Shown in pieces: positions 1 through 11,728 of a DNA stretch of 64,000 nucleotides. The DNA is taken from NCBI GenBank assembly GCA_003013855.2, contig PVNU02000773.1, positions 1,783,001 to 1,847,000 on the forward strand, written 5' to 3'. The DNA comes from Liriodendron chinense (Eukaryota; Streptophyta; Magnoliopsida; Magnoliales; Magnoliaceae). The notes beneath the pieces were generated by a model that saw only the letters and a list, made by a program, of their open reading frames with translations, was not told where the DNA came from and ran no database searches. The position numbers were made by a program, and so were the translations under genes. Position 1 is the first letter of the stretch, and every line of letters begins with the position of its first letter.

Positions 1-611
1 TTATTCCATATTTCTAACGTAAAACTATACATTTTGCAAAAGCAGGCGAGACAAACACTACAAGACGACAAAAAAAGGCCTTTTTCTTTTTATTAGAAAT
101 ATTTTCACACGATCCATTGCCAAATTGTTCTCACCGTCCATTTTTCAGGCCCTTAATCGGATGTTTGTTGTTAGCCGCTTGGGTTAATTTAACTTCATGT
201 GTAATCCATGTGGGCCCATGGTTTAGTGATCTTGAGTCCTTGACCATGTGCTGCTGAGCCCCGCCATGGATCCAACCATCACCTGGATAGGATAATCCTA
301 GCCACTAATCTCGGGCCTTTGGAAATTGGATGTGGACTATCGTGGCTTTTCTCCTCTTGATAGTCTCTGTAATTGAGATGTCTGAATTGCCATATTGAAT
401 GTAACTTCTCGGCATGGCCATCCACGGTGGGGTCTAAGAGACTAGAGGTCCGGATTATTGAACCATGGGGCCTACTTGAAGAAATTGATGTGTGTGATGC
501 CCATGTTGTCATTGACATTGATGCACGTACGTGAGGATTACGTGGTCCATTTGGTTGATAAAATCATCATCCAAAAATTAGGACATTTGTGTCTTAGGTG
601 AACAAGGACTT
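1..611. other. Intergenic DNA, no gene seen
   Basis: AT-rich spacer with no convincing reading frame. Short frames present here have no recognisable motif and are treated as chance. Nothing repetitive enough to name was seen before the poly-T run that begins just after position 611. Confidence 0.5.
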
Positions 612-778
612 GAGTTTTTTTTTTTTTTTTTTTTTATATAAATAAAATTTATATTCATATCCAAAGAGAACTATACAGCAGACAAGACGACTTCGGATGG
701 GCCCACCAAAAATACAAGCAAGGCCCACCTATAATATATACAACACACACCAGAAACAAGAGAAAGGACGACTTGAGT
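612..778 (-). mobile_element. Probable retroposon 3' end, LINE-like
   Basis: A run of about 22 T on the plus strand reads as a poly-A tail on the minus strand. The sequence after it (GATGGGCCCACCAAAAATA, then GGCCCACC and TATAATATATAC) resembles the tail region of the LINE remnant starting near 1558. The similar wording of the two tails suggests the same family. Only the extreme 3' end appears to be present and no coding part was seen. The call is inference from two similar tails. Confidence 0.4.
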
Positions 779-1557
779 TGTTTTCTTTCTACCTTGTTTG
801 AATTGCAATGATAGAGAGGGTTGTGATGCTTACATCAGGTCTGATGCAATCCAAATTAGTGAAGGAGAAGCCGCCATGTATTGGTACATTCCTATGAAAG
901 ATGGGAGAGAAATATACTCTAACAGGAGAGACCACTGGCACCTCTCTCCAGTAGGATGCTCAGAATTGTATGCACGGCCAGAACTTAAAAAGTGGTCATC
1001 TCTTATATGACATGTGACCGATGTACGGAAGGCATGCATAATCCTTACTGTGTACAAGAAGCTTTCTCCAAATACCAGCCATTGTTGGATTCTTCATAAC
1101 TAGCATATGCACTGCATGTCCATATGATAAACCCAAAAGAGAAATTCTCTAGAGAATGTCCGAGATTTTCTCAAAAGTAGCAAGAAAGATAGAGCGAATA
1201 GAGGATAGTCATTAAAAAATAAAAGCAGATCGTCTACGATGTCATAACACAATAAGGACTCCAAATTCAATTAGAATATAGCCGCTACGCAATCAGAAGA
1301 TTTGTGTGCAAGTAATAGAAGCTTACGCAAAGCCACTACCTCTACGAAGTCTATAAAAACAGTACTCGAAGATGAGCTCAAGTCCCTCGCCAACAAAAAT
1401 TAATTTATTCTATTTTTAGATTTTTAGTTTTTATCCTTTTTGTCCTCCATGAACAATTATTAGTTTAGTTTCTTAGCTTAGTTTCCTCCACTTTTGTGCA
1501 GCCATGTTGCAGGAAGTTCGAAGCCATTAATTTCTTCGCTTTGTTTCATTTTGTTTT
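779..1557. other. Intergenic DNA, no gene seen
   Basis: No frame with recognisable motifs. A 70-codon frame around 800-1010 overlaps an antisense frame of similar size and neither looks like a protein family. Nothing further is supported. Confidence 0.5.
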
Positions 1558-2480
1558 AAACAACCATTTATTAATCAATATGTACAACAAAACATTTTAG
1601 ATGGGCACCACAAAAAATAATAACGACCTCACCTATCATATACCTGAAACACATCTCACTCAAATAGGCCAAAACTAAAAAGCTACAAGAAAAAGAGAAC
1701 ATAAAGGCGAGCAACACAAAGGAAAACGGTCGACAGAGAACCAACGATCCCCCCCCCCCCCCCCCCCCCCCCCCCCGCTTATCACCCTTGGGGAAGGGTG
1801 ATTTTTTATCTGTTAAGATATCTTCAATTAGGCCATCCACTACTTCCCATCCTTGCTAGTGCATCCACACCTGCATTCCCTCCGTGGAAGGTATGAGCAA
1901 TTCTACAATTAATTAGTTGAATGCTGAAGAGACTGAATGGCGCTAATTGGTTGATACTAGATATTCCATGGAGACGCACAGCTTGGGGGTTAGAAGTCGC
2001 CTCCACTATAATTTGAAAGTTTGTTTCTACAATAATGTTAGATAGCCCCATAAGCCCACAAAGCTCCAAACCATCTACTAGCTTCCGCAGTGGCATTCGT
2101 GACCCATCCTATGAGAATTGTGGAAGGCGAAGATATATAACTTACCCCCAATGATCCCTGCAGATTCCCCCTCCTCCCCCTTCACCTAGATTCCCCTTAG
2201 TGGAACCATCTACATTAAGCCAATCCCGCTTTGGCCTGGACCATTTAATATGATCCACAATCTCATTTCATCCCTACACTTAAAGACTTTCCATCCTAGT
2301 GGATAGTAACCCCTTCAGATAGGGTCTCCCTACCTTTATTCAGCAACCTCATGCCCTCCTCTCTTAGCCTGCCACGAGTGTTCCCTCCGAACCAAATTTT
2401 CTACACTATTAAGGTAAGGCTGGGGCCAATCCCCTCAGTTTCTTAAACTTGGACCATAAAATAGCCCGGCTAGTCCATTG
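1558..2480 (-). pseudogene. L1-type LINE remnant with RNase H domain
   Basis: Reading the minus strand from about 2260 down to 1830 gives, across at least one frame change, pieces typical of the C-terminal RNase H domain of plant L1 LINEs. They are WLNVDGSTKGN with the first catalytic Asp, a glycine-rich stretch, GLMGLSNIIVETN, and near the end HTFHGGNAGVDALARMG. An upstream piece (about 2280-2400) looks like the linker after reverse transcriptase. No reverse transcriptase or endonuclease is left, so this is a 5'-truncated, frameshifted copy. The tail near 1558-1700 resembles that of the retroposon end at 612-778. A 28-base poly-C run interrupts its 3' portion. A host RNase H-like gene fragment is possible but less likely given the tail. 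Confidence 0.6.
1749..1776. repeat. Poly-C tract, 28 bases
   Basis: Uninterrupted run of C on the plus strand inside the LINE remnant. Similar runs occur at 11301-11326 and 24353-24379. Such runs are prone to slippage and to sequencing error. Confidence 0.95.
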
Positions 2481-3039
2481 GATAATTTTCTGAGCTATAG
2501 ACTAAATCATATATCATGTGGGGCCCACCTTAGGCCATTGATAAGTTGATTCTAACCATCCACTTAATCACTGAAAAAGTTGAATGTCCATATCATTAGT
2601 TATAAACATGCCAAAAAAGATCTAGGGCCCAAATGATCATAGCCATCCAATGAAAATGAATAATTATAAGTAATGGTCACATTTAAGAAGGGACAGGTTA
2701 AATGGTTAACATTATCAACTAGCGGAGAAATTCAATTTGGTGGACATCATATGTATTGGATATGGGTGTGTGGGGCTCACTTTTGAGCAATCACTGGTGG
2801 GTCCAATACATGATTCCAACGTTTCTTCCTTTCTATTTTGTCCCTGATGTTTGAAATTAACTTTTAAAATTCAAATTAAAATTTAACTTCAAAGTTTAAA
2901 TTGGGATAGGATGACATTGGATGTCCATTTGACCCATCCAATAGCCAATCTAAACCACTAGTGATAATCTGGGGCATCTTGACCGTAGAATCAGAGGACC
3001 TATATGCACTAAATCAGAAAATTTGGACGGTAAAATCGT
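2481..3039. other. Spacer with a GGGGCCCACC-type repeat piece
   Basis: No gene. Around 2518-2560 a TGTGGGGCCCACCTTAGG stretch followed by an 'ACCATCCA' segment resembles the ends of the abundant small inverted-repeat elements elsewhere in the window, but no matching opposite end was identified. The rest is unremarkable. Confidence 0.4.
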
Positions 3040-4154
3040 GCTCAATTTCTTAGTGTGCCCGTGTATCAATCATCATTCTCTGCGCCAGAGTATCATATTA
3101 CTCTCGTTTTGCAAAGTTCCGCGACAATCACGCTGTGATTTTTTTTATTTATTCTTTCCTTGTTTGGATCTTACCTGATTGCAAATCTAAGTTGAAGGGT
3201 AGGTCACATCAAACGCGTTTTCATTGGAAGAAGACGAGTGAGCCTAACTCAACCACTCCACCCTTTGATACTTAGCAGCACATTTTTCTGGTCATGGTAT
3301 CTCACCAAGGGTACTCAGCTAATATATGTACAACAATCCAGACCGTACAAATCAAGGGTCCCATCAGGGATGGAGTGCGGCCAAATATTCAAACCAAAAC
3401 CATCCTAGTTACCCACTTGTTCATTAATTTTGACTGGTAAACACTTTCCTTTAACCATAGAGCTACCAATCTGATGGTCAGGATCAATTTTCCTGCCTGG
3501 TTTTAGGCTTATACTCCATCCAGGATGATCCTTAAGATTTGGACGGCCTGGATTAACCTACATGCACATCAAGCGTACAGTAAATGAAGGCGAATTGTCG
3601 CCGCTCTCTGTCGTGCGAAACAGTTATTATTCCAATATCTGTGAAACCGACATATAGGAAAAATGCATGTTCCTCGCCAAACAAATATAGGATAAATGAT
3701 AATATTAATAATAAATAAGGTCTCTCCCGCCTTCGTGTCGGTGACAACGTGAATTCGGAGGTTTTTTAGACAGGTTATCCGTTGTTTTCTATGGTGGGGT
3801 CCACCATATTATTTACAAGCCATCCCAGCCACATGCATTGGGTGAGCCACACCGTGATGATGGTATGCCCAAAAACTTATGCCTATAAGATCATTAGGTG
3901 GGCTGTACCATCAGAAAAGGAATGGACAGCCATCCAAAGGCCTCTGTTGTCGGTGATGGTTAGATTAGCCTGATTTTTGGATAATCCAACCCTCACACCA
4001 GGGTGACCCTGCTGGACAGGTTGGATGTCATACACAAACCTCGGTAGACCATGCACAACACTTGTAGAATAAGCTTATTGTGGAAGAACGTGGAGAGGAA
4101 CTAGCTGGGAACCCAGTAACATATTATTGAAAAAAAAAAAAAAGTTTAAGCTAA

Positions 4155-4270
4155 GGGCTCGTTTGGTTGCTTGTATTTGGAATGAATTGGATTCCAAATC
4201 CTAAATACATTGGAATCCAATGTATTTGAAATCTTTAATTATGTTTGGCATTCTATAATTTGAAATCTTT
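4155..4270. mobile_element. MITE fragment in the unit A promoter
   Basis: The block starting GGGCTCGTTTGGTTGC is typical of plant PIF/Harbinger or hAT miniature element ends. It sits between AAGCTAA and TAATACAGC. The equivalent place in unit B reads AAGCGAATAATACAGC with no insertion. It lies about 75 bases upstream of the TATA box of the unit A extensin. The right inverted end is not recognisable, so the copy is partial. Confidence 0.55.
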
Positions 4271-4344
4271 AATAATACAGCATATGTGCTGGTTGGAAGT
4301 TTCATTAAAAAAAGTTCCTTCTATAAAATAATTGAAAAACTTGC

Positions 4345-4352
4345 TATATAAA
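4345..4352 (+). promoter_or_regulatory. TATA box of extensin A
   Basis: TATATAAA about 145 bases before the ATG at 4496. The same element lies at 30942 in the intact sister gene at nearly the same distance from its ATG, so it was the promoter core before the gene decayed. Confidence 0.75.
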
Positions 4353-4495
4353 GGGTAGCCATTTCCCATGCAATTCAACCACAAGAGCATCATAGGCTCC
4401 TCCTCTACAGTTCAGGGATAGCGTATACCTGAATTGTATCTGAGAGCGATCACAACAGTTGAATTGGTGTGGCTAACCATTTCACAGTAGCCAAC

Positions 4496-5410
4496 ATGAT
4501 GGGTCCTCAGAAGGCCCGGCATTGGCCTGGCTTAGTTTTGGTAATGTGCATGATCTCCATCAACGTAGCAATGGCAGACAAGCCTTACATATATGCTTCC
4601 CCTCCACCACCTTACCATTACAAGCCATCACAGCCATAGCAGTCGCCGTTGTCTCACCCACCATACTACTATAAGTATCCACCTCTGAGAGTGTCATCAC
4701 CACCACTTAAATATTACTACAAGTCCCCACCTCCACCATCATCTTCACCACCGCCTCCTTATCACTGCAAATCCACACCTCCACTGTCACCTCCACCTGA
4801 CAACTATAAATCACCACCCCCACCATCACCTTTCCAGCCACCTCCTTATTACCACTATAAATCGCCGCCACCGCCATCACCATCACCACCTCCTTACGAT
4901 TATAGGTCCCCGCCACCTCCTTCATCGTCGCCACCACCACCATACCAATATAATTCACCACCACCACCATCACCATCACCTCCAACTCCAACTCCATACC
5001 ATTATAAGTCTCCACCTCCACTATCACCATCTCCTCCACTGCCATATCACTACAAATCACCACCACCTCCTTCGCCATCCTCGCCACCTCCATATCACTA
5101 CAAATCACCACCGCCTCCTTTACCATTCCCGCCACCTCCATATCACTACAAATCACCACCGCCTCCTTTACCATTCCCGCCACCTCCATATCACTACAAA
5201 TCACCACCTCCACCATCACCTGCCCCACCCCCTCTATACCTTTATAAATCCCCACCTCCACCATCACCCTCCTCGTCTCCTTTGTACCATTATAAATCTC
5301 CACCTCCACCATCGCCCTCCCCGCCTCCTCCATCCCCTCCATACCACTACAAGTCTCCACCACCACCATCATCATCACCACCGCCTCCTTACCACTACAA
5401 ATCACCACCT
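4496..5410 (+). pseudogene. Extensin pseudogene A, 5' part
   Basis: The N-terminus MMGPQKARHWPGLVLVMCM is nearly the same as in the intact sister gene at 31090, including the signal peptide ending VAMA before DKPYIYAS. Codon 48 is a stop (TAG at 4637-4639) where the sister has Leu. The frame then continues open with SPPPP, SPSPPPP and YHYK repeats up to 5410. There the CACTA element begins, and read-through into it gives only a few codons to a stop at 5431. About 305 codons are present here, and the remainder lies at 16660-17381. The product would have been a secreted Hyp-rich wall glycoprotein cross-linked through its YxY tyrosines. The TATA box is retained but the gene cannot make the full protein. 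Confidence 0.9.
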
Positions 5411-5845
5411 CACTACGCCAAAATGGTGTAAAAAGGACAAAAAAAATTCTTGGTTTAACGACGGATTCTAACCTTCGCAAAAAAGGCTTGGTTTAATGAC
5501 GGATATAGTTCTTCGGTAATATTTACGACGAATCCTATCCGTCGTAAGTACTGAAATAGTTCGTCGTAAATCCTGAAACGACCCCGTTTTGGCTGCTTAA
5601 AAGTGAAATTGTACGACGGACCAAAAGCGGTCGTTATGTGTTAATAAACGACGAATTATATCCGTCGGACATTTTACAACGGATAGGTTCGTCGTAAAGT
5701 AAGATTTTGCAACGGATTCCTATGTTGTATAATTCTTCATCCGACACCTGGCAGATCGAATTTGGTAATCACCAACGGACTTTTCCAGGATATAGCGACG
5801 GATATTGTCCGTTGTAAATCTAAAATTATACTAAGGTGATTTTAG

Positions 5846-6722
5846 TTTGAAAAAAAAATAGACTTAAAAAAAAGTCGACATTTTAGAAATGAAAATTGAA
5901 AAGTTTAAAAAACATTGTGATTTTGAGAAAAAAATTGAGAGGTTCAAAAATATTAGGGTTTAAAAAATTTGAAATTTTGACAAAAATTGACATTCGTAAA
6001 AAATTGGCATTGTGAAAAAAAAATTGAGAAGTTTGAATTAGATTTATAAGATTGAAAAAAATAGATTTTGAAAAAATTGTCAGTTTCAAAAAGAAATTGA
6101 GATTTTGTATTTTGAGAAAGAAAATAATTAGATTTTGCAAAAAAAAAAAAGACTTTTTGAAAATGAAAATTGAGAAGTTTAAAAAATTACGTTTTTGAAA
6201 AAGGAATTTGAAAAGTACGTAAAAATTAACAATGTTTGAGAAAAATTGAGATTTTAAAAAAATCGTAATTTTGAAAGAAATCGATATTGTTAAAAAAATT
6301 GCCATTTTTTTAAAAAAAAGTTGAGAAGTTTGAATAATTGTTTAGTTTGAAAAAAATTGCGATTTTTAAAAAGAAATTGAGTTTTTTTTTTATTTTGAAT
6401 TTTTTTTGAGAAGTTTGATAAAAAAAAAATGAGACTATGAAAGAAAAAAAAATTGACATTTTGAAAATGAAAATTGAGTAGTTTAAGAAGAATTGTGAAT
6501 TTTGAAAAAAAAGTTGAGAAGTTTTTGAAAAATTTAAGAATGCTAGAGAAAATTGGGATTTTAGAAAACCTAGATTTTGAAAAAATAAAATAAAGATTTC
6601 AAAAAAAAAAAAGCTGAGATTTTAAAAGAAATTGACATTTTGAGAAAGGAAAAGGAGACGTTTGGAAAAACACTTAAAAATCAATAAGAACTGAAAATTT
6701 GAAAAAAAAAATTTAGTAAGTT
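5846..6722. repeat. A-rich degenerate repeat tract in the CACTA element
   Basis: Nearly 900 bases made of loose variations on a unit such as GAAAAAAATTGAGATTTTG and GAGAAGTTTG, with strong A bias on the plus strand and almost no C. The long frame on the opposite strand is a composition artefact (Phe, Leu, Asn, Ile only). It resembles a decayed satellite-like array. Confidence 0.75.
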
Positions 6723-6724
6723 TG

Positions 6725-7255
6725 TGTATCCATGCCGTCTATCTATTTCTCCTGCTCATTTTAGGGCAGGGTGCCAAAAATTGTTCAAATCCAAGTCTAA
6801 GGTGGACCACACCATAGGAATCAGTGGTAATTGAGTGCCTCGCTATTAAAAATTCGAAATGGCTCACAATAAGGTAATTGTGGAGATCCAACCTATTGAT
6901 AATGTTAAGATCTGGATGATTGCTCCAAAGGTATGGCCCACCTAAGATTTGATTTAAAACTTTTGTGGCCCCAAAAGTTTTTTTTATTGCTTATTCATCA
7001 TTGTTATTAATTTGTAGGCCCCACCATGATGTATGTGTTTCATCTACGCTGTCCATCCAATTTTCCATATCAATTTATGGTATGAGCCAAAAATAAGGTA
7101 GATCCAAATCTCAAGTGGACCACAATACAAGAAATAGTGTTGATTGAATGCCCACTATTAAAAACTTCTTGGGGCCACAAAAGTTTTGGATCAAGTTGAT
7201 ATTTGTTTTTTCCTTTCACTTAGGTTTGTATGACATAATCAACAGGTTGGATATC
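6725..7255. mobile_element. Small inverted-repeat element(s), left part
   Basis: Contains internal phrases shared with the other copies in this window, such as GTGGACCACACCATAGG, ACTATTAAAAACTTCTTGG and TTTTGGATCAAG. Also present is a terminus-like GGCCCCACCATGATGTATG at 7017, so two partial copies may abut. The second copy is cut at 7255 by the solo LTR and resumes at 10010. Confidence 0.65.
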
Positions 7256-8218
7256 TGTAACGCTCCGTATTTTTAGCATAAATTAATTTATTTATCTATT
7301 TGTTTAGGTATTTATTTAATTATTTGATTATTTAATTTTTATTCAAAATTTAAATTTGATAAATTCATAACAAATCATCCATGTAAAATCAAAGAGAGAT
7401 CCTTTTGTAAAAGTTGCCTGGAATATTATAGAAGCATTAGATTTTGAGAAACTCTTCGTTTTACATTTATTACGAAAATGCCACTAAATAAACCCCACGT
7501 TTTAAGTAGACTAATTTTTCATGTTCCGTTTTGGTTGAAACTTTATGAGAACTCTATCAGGCCCCAAATAACCGTATACGTCAAATTTCGGCCCTTAGAT
7601 TACAATACAAATGTCCCGATCAGAAAATAGCCAATAAACGGCCCATCTCAGCTCAGAATTGTCCCACGTTTCACGTCAACTGTTACTTTCATCTTACCGA
7701 CCTATTGGATGGAGCGGACAACTCAGATCCATCATAGTGGACCCCACCTATCAAGCTCGTCCCTTACGCACGAGTTACGTACGTAAAAAGAAAAGTTTTT
7801 TTTTTCTTCCTTCTTCTTCGTCCGCCCACTGCCATCTGGGCCCCACAACAAGATCCATTTCGTCCATCAGTTTTGCACTCCACCAAAACCCATTCCCTCC
7901 AAGTTTTGCTACTGCCTGCGATCTATATGGCCCGTTACACTCTCACCATTTAAAGCCATTGCCTTAAAAATGACCTAGATCGGGGCAGTTCCTTTGCATG
8001 GGTGCCTGGGGTTGAAACCACGACTTCTTATGGACCCTACCTTCCCCTTGGATGGTCTCCATGAGACGTAGGTCGTTAGAGGAGGACCCACTACTTTCCT
8101 TCTCCAATTAGGAAACCAATCCCATTTTACGTTGCACCAACCTCGGGGCTCCATATATGGCTCCCTTAGACGTCCTCTACTCTATAGAAAACCCTAAGAG
8201 AGAGAGAGAGAGAGATCG

Positions 8219-8254
<36 letters not shown>

Positions 8255-10009
8255 GTGGGAGGAGAGAGAGGAGAACCCACGTTCTCTTGTTGTTGCTTCT
8301 ATGTTGCTATTTCTTTTCCTTCCAGATCTACTGTTGAGAAGTAGGAAGTCCTCCTAGGACATTTATTTTCTAGATTTATTCCTACTCTTTAACCATAGAT
8401 ATAGATCTAATCATTGGCGATCATTTGTGAAGATCATATTCTAACCATGTAATCTATGTTAAACATGTTAGGGTTGAACTTAGGAGGTTTTCACGACTCT
8501 AACAATACCTCGAATCTACCAATATTAGAGGTAAGGATTTCCTTCAAAGCATAGCCACAATAATATTATTTTATTTAACCATCTTATGCATAGTGTATGG
8601 AGTTTTTGCTATGTTGTTATTTATTGAATTTTTTCATGTGAACATGAGTTGATGTATGGAATACTTTAATAAACTCTTGCTGAATTTTTATTTGATATGA
8701 ATCATAATGTGTGATGTGTGTTTTGAAAGTGAAATCATGACATTATATATGCTTACATGAGATATATGTGAAGTTTATGCTTAAGAAATAATGTTTATAT
8801 GCTTATGGTATATATGATGAATAGAGTGTTATGTGATACGGGATTACTCATGAGGATGTTTAATCAGTGGAAGCCCTTTGCCCCATAAGTAATATCATTG
8901 TACATTAAAGAGGATTGAACCTTGAGAATTGTGTTAGATGGAATATTTTGGCAAAGCCATATGAATGTATTGTTGGTGAGTTGCCAACGGATCTAAGAGT
9001 GGATGTTCGAGATGAATCCTTGAGAAATTGTCGATAATTGCGTGCCATGTGCCTTGTCTTGACTATGATGTGTACGCTCTTTCACGGTTGGCCTCCGTTG
9101 AAGGAAAACGACTATTCTACATCATGATGAATCGTGGGATGGGGGTAAAGAGCGACCGTTGATTTTAAACATCATTAAATTGACTGTATGTTAAACTACT
9201 TAAATAAATATGAAACTAATCATGCATGCACAGGACCCGACTTGGTAGGTCAGCCCTGCGGGCGCTACGGCGCTAGCTTATGGTAGTATGGTGGGTTGTC
9301 ATCTCCTCCATTGGCTGGGTTTGTTGACATGAAGTTGTGGAATTACCCGCTTCATCGTGGACTCTGGTGACTAGTGACTAGTGAGAAGAGTTGGATTAAG
9401 TCCCGTCTCATTAGTCAGGGTGCCTTAGCCAGAGCATGCATATCATGCATTACATTAAACAAGAATTCTCATGTATGTTTTGAATTGGGCATGCTCTTTG
9501 TGTTTAAATATTATTGTACTATCCTTGGTGGGTGACCCTTACTGAGTTGATCGCGAGCAACTCATGTCCTTCTGGGATGGTGTTTTTAAAATACCATTCC
9601 AGATATTGCAGGTAACGATCCAGTAGATGAGACCGATTTACAAGGTGAGGAGTATGAAGGCTCGTGGCCGCAAATGGCAGACAATGAAGTCGAAGTAGCA
9701 TGAAGATATTTTTGTTTAGTTTCTTATTAGAATAAATTTGATTTCCCTTGATTATTTAATAAGTCTCTCAGAGAGACACTAGCTAAAACATTAAGTTGGA
9801 CATGATTTCTTTTCATACGTTTGATTGAGAATCTAGATTAGAAAGTTATGGAATAAGAACATTAATTTTCCGTCGTTATGATATGAATGCCACACATGTA
9901 TGTGTTTATGGGTGAATGTGTGGAAACTTAACCCTAACACATATGAGTTAATACTAAAAAATTTGGCCAATCGTGTCATCCACGAGAGTCTAAATTTTGG
10001 GGCGTTACA
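7256..10009. mobile_element. Solo LTR, 2.75 kb, with ATATC duplication
   Basis: Begins TGTAACGCTCC and ends GGGGCGTTACA, a TG...CA structure with short inverted ends. It is flanked exactly by ATATC at 7251-7255 and at 10010-10014. No internal coding region and no second LTR were seen, so it reads as a solo LTR left by recombination. It contains a CCATATATGG stretch near 8152 followed by AAACCCTAAGAGAGAG, a layout like an LTR promoter and leader. It interrupts a small inverted-repeat element that itself lies in the CACTA element. A non-autonomous element without LTRs is an alternative. Confidence 0.75.
8197..8252. repeat. GA microsatellite in the solo LTR
   Basis: Two GA runs separated by GATCGAAAGTA, just downstream of the presumed LTR start site. 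GA-rich leaders are common in plant LTRs and genes. Confidence 0.9.
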
Positions 10010-10470
10010 ATATCAAATAAACATTACAATGGGCCCTAGGAGGTTTTTAGTGGTGGACATTCAATCATTACAGTTATCCTATAGTGTGGTCCACCTAAGG
10101 TTTATCGTGGTGATTGAGTGCCTCACCATTAAAAACTTCAAAAGGCTACCGTAAGGTTTTAGTAATGTTTATTTGCAATCTAACTTGTTGATAATGTCAG
10201 GAAGATATAGATGAAGGTACAATACAAATATCAGTTTGATCCAAAACTTTTGTGACCCACAAAAAGCTTTTAATTTTTAATCATCACTGTTTATAGTGGT
10301 ATGGTCCACCTGATATTTGTATCTTCTTAATCTTTGGGGTTGAGGCCTAAAACGATATTAAAAAATAGATGGACAGAGTGGATATATAGAAAGTACATCA
10401 AGGTGGGCCCCAGATGGTTAGCGTAACGCCCACTAAGTTGTTACCCCGGGAACAACTAATTCACGCTCTT
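10010..10470. mobile_element. Small inverted-repeat element, right part
   Basis: Continues the element interrupted at 7255, with ATTACAATGGGCCCTAGG, then GGTGGGCCCC and the right-hand end GTAACGCCCACTAAG near 10423. That end matches those of the copies at 57.3-57.8 kb and 62.4-62.9 kb in reverse orientation. Confidence 0.65.
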
Positions 10471-10499
10471 AGCGTACTGAGTTAGTACGCAATCTGATC

Positions 10500-11280
10500 A
10501 CCCCCCCCTGTTGGGTGCGTTTCACACAAACCTTCGGATCTCGCCCCCTAATACACTAGAATTATGGACTATGCTAATGCAATAATCAAGAACAAACATA
10601 AACCACACGAACACAAAGAGTTTTTACGTGGAAAACCCTCTAAAGAGGTAAAAACCACGGGACCTAGTCCAGATCAACAATCCACTATCTCAGGGAACTG
10701 TTACAACCGATCACAAGCACACACCGCTTGGATCAAACTTCTTCACCCATGCAGGGATGGATAAACTACAAGAGAATAGTAAAGGAGAAACGATCTCACC
10801 GATCCCGAGGACGTAGAAGCCCTGAGAAGACCGTTGCGAAGAAGAATCCCTCTTCAAGCAACTTCTCCCTTCTACAAGCTTCCTCTTTCTCTCTCTTCTC
10901 TTTCTCTCTTCCTCTTTTTCTCTCTTTCTCACCTTGGACGTGTTAGCAACACAATGGGATGCCCTAATCCCGTTTTGGAGCGCTTAAGTACAAAAACGGA
11001 GGAATTAGAGCCGAATATGGAAACTGCGTACAAGCAGTCCGCGCCGGGTCGGGCGCTCGGCCAACTCAAAATTAGTCCAGCGGCAAAACTAAAGAGAAAA
11101 CCAATTTCGGGCGCCCGGACCAAACATGGTCGGGCGCCCGGTCACTTTGACCATCGGGCGCCCGGCAATGGACAAAACAGTCCAGCAGCCTGCTGCCTTT
11201 TCTGGTGAATTTCGGTCGCCCGGCCACTAACTGGCCTGGGCGCCCGACCTCACCTAGATTCACCTTCTCTCTCCTCGTGT
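10500..11280 (-). mobile_element. Copia-like LTR remnant with GGGCGCCCGG palindromes
   Basis: The stretch TTTTTACGTGGAAAACCC followed by GGTAAAAACCACGG resembles the matching part of the copia LTRs at 34662 and 37536. That similarity suggests an LTR read on the minus strand. Between 11040 and 11250 it carries at least five GC palindromes of the form GGGCGCCCGG. Exact ends and a target duplication were not found, so limits are approximate. Confidence 0.45.
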
Positions 11281-11300
11281 TGAGGAGGAAAACTCCATCA

Positions 11301-11326
11301 CCCCCCCCCCCCCCCCCCCCCCCCCC
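11301..11326. repeat. Poly-C tract, 26 bases
   Basis: Uninterrupted C run, close to a CT microsatellite. Similar in length to the poly-C runs at 1749 and 24353. Confidence 0.95.
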
Positions 11327-11420
11327 GCGTCAAACTGACCTTCTCACTCCTCTCATCTCTCCCAATGGAGACGACACCCCCCCTCTCGCAATCTGATTCC
11401 CCCTCCGTGCGGCATGTTTG

Positions 11421-11421
<1 letters not shown>

Positions 11422-11465
<44 letters not shown>
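11422..11465. repeat. CT microsatellite
   Basis: About 22 uninterrupted CT units on the plus strand. Confidence 0.95.
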
Positions 11466-11467
<2 letters not shown>

Positions 11468-11563
11468 GATCCATCATGTGGGTGTACAATGGCCGCCTCT
11501 CTCACCTCCTCTACTCACTTCGCCAGATAAAAAACCCTAACCCTGACTTCTTTTTTGTTTTGA

Positions 11564-11728
11564 TTTGTATTGTCGAACCTCTTACGTAGGGATTTGTATT
11601 ATCGAATCCCAAATTAGGGATTTGTATTGTCAATTCCCAAATCAGGGATTTGTATTGTCGAATCTCTAATTAAGGATTTGTATTGTCAAATCTCTAATTA
11701 GAGATTTAAATTGTCAAATCCCTAATTG
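11564..11728. repeat. 28-bp tandem repeat, about six units
   Basis: Units of 28 bases follow each other without gaps from 11589, of the form GGGATTTGTATTGTCGAATC plus CCTAATTA, after a partial first unit. Each unit is itself partly palindromic (GGGATTTG ... CAAATCCC). It lies in the interior of the CACTA element. Confidence 0.9.

Noticed and set aside
5883..6305. 140-codon minus-strand frame rich in Phe, Leu, Ile and Asn, resembling a membrane protein
   Set aside because: It is the reverse of the A-rich degenerate repeat tract. The composition alone explains the open frame.
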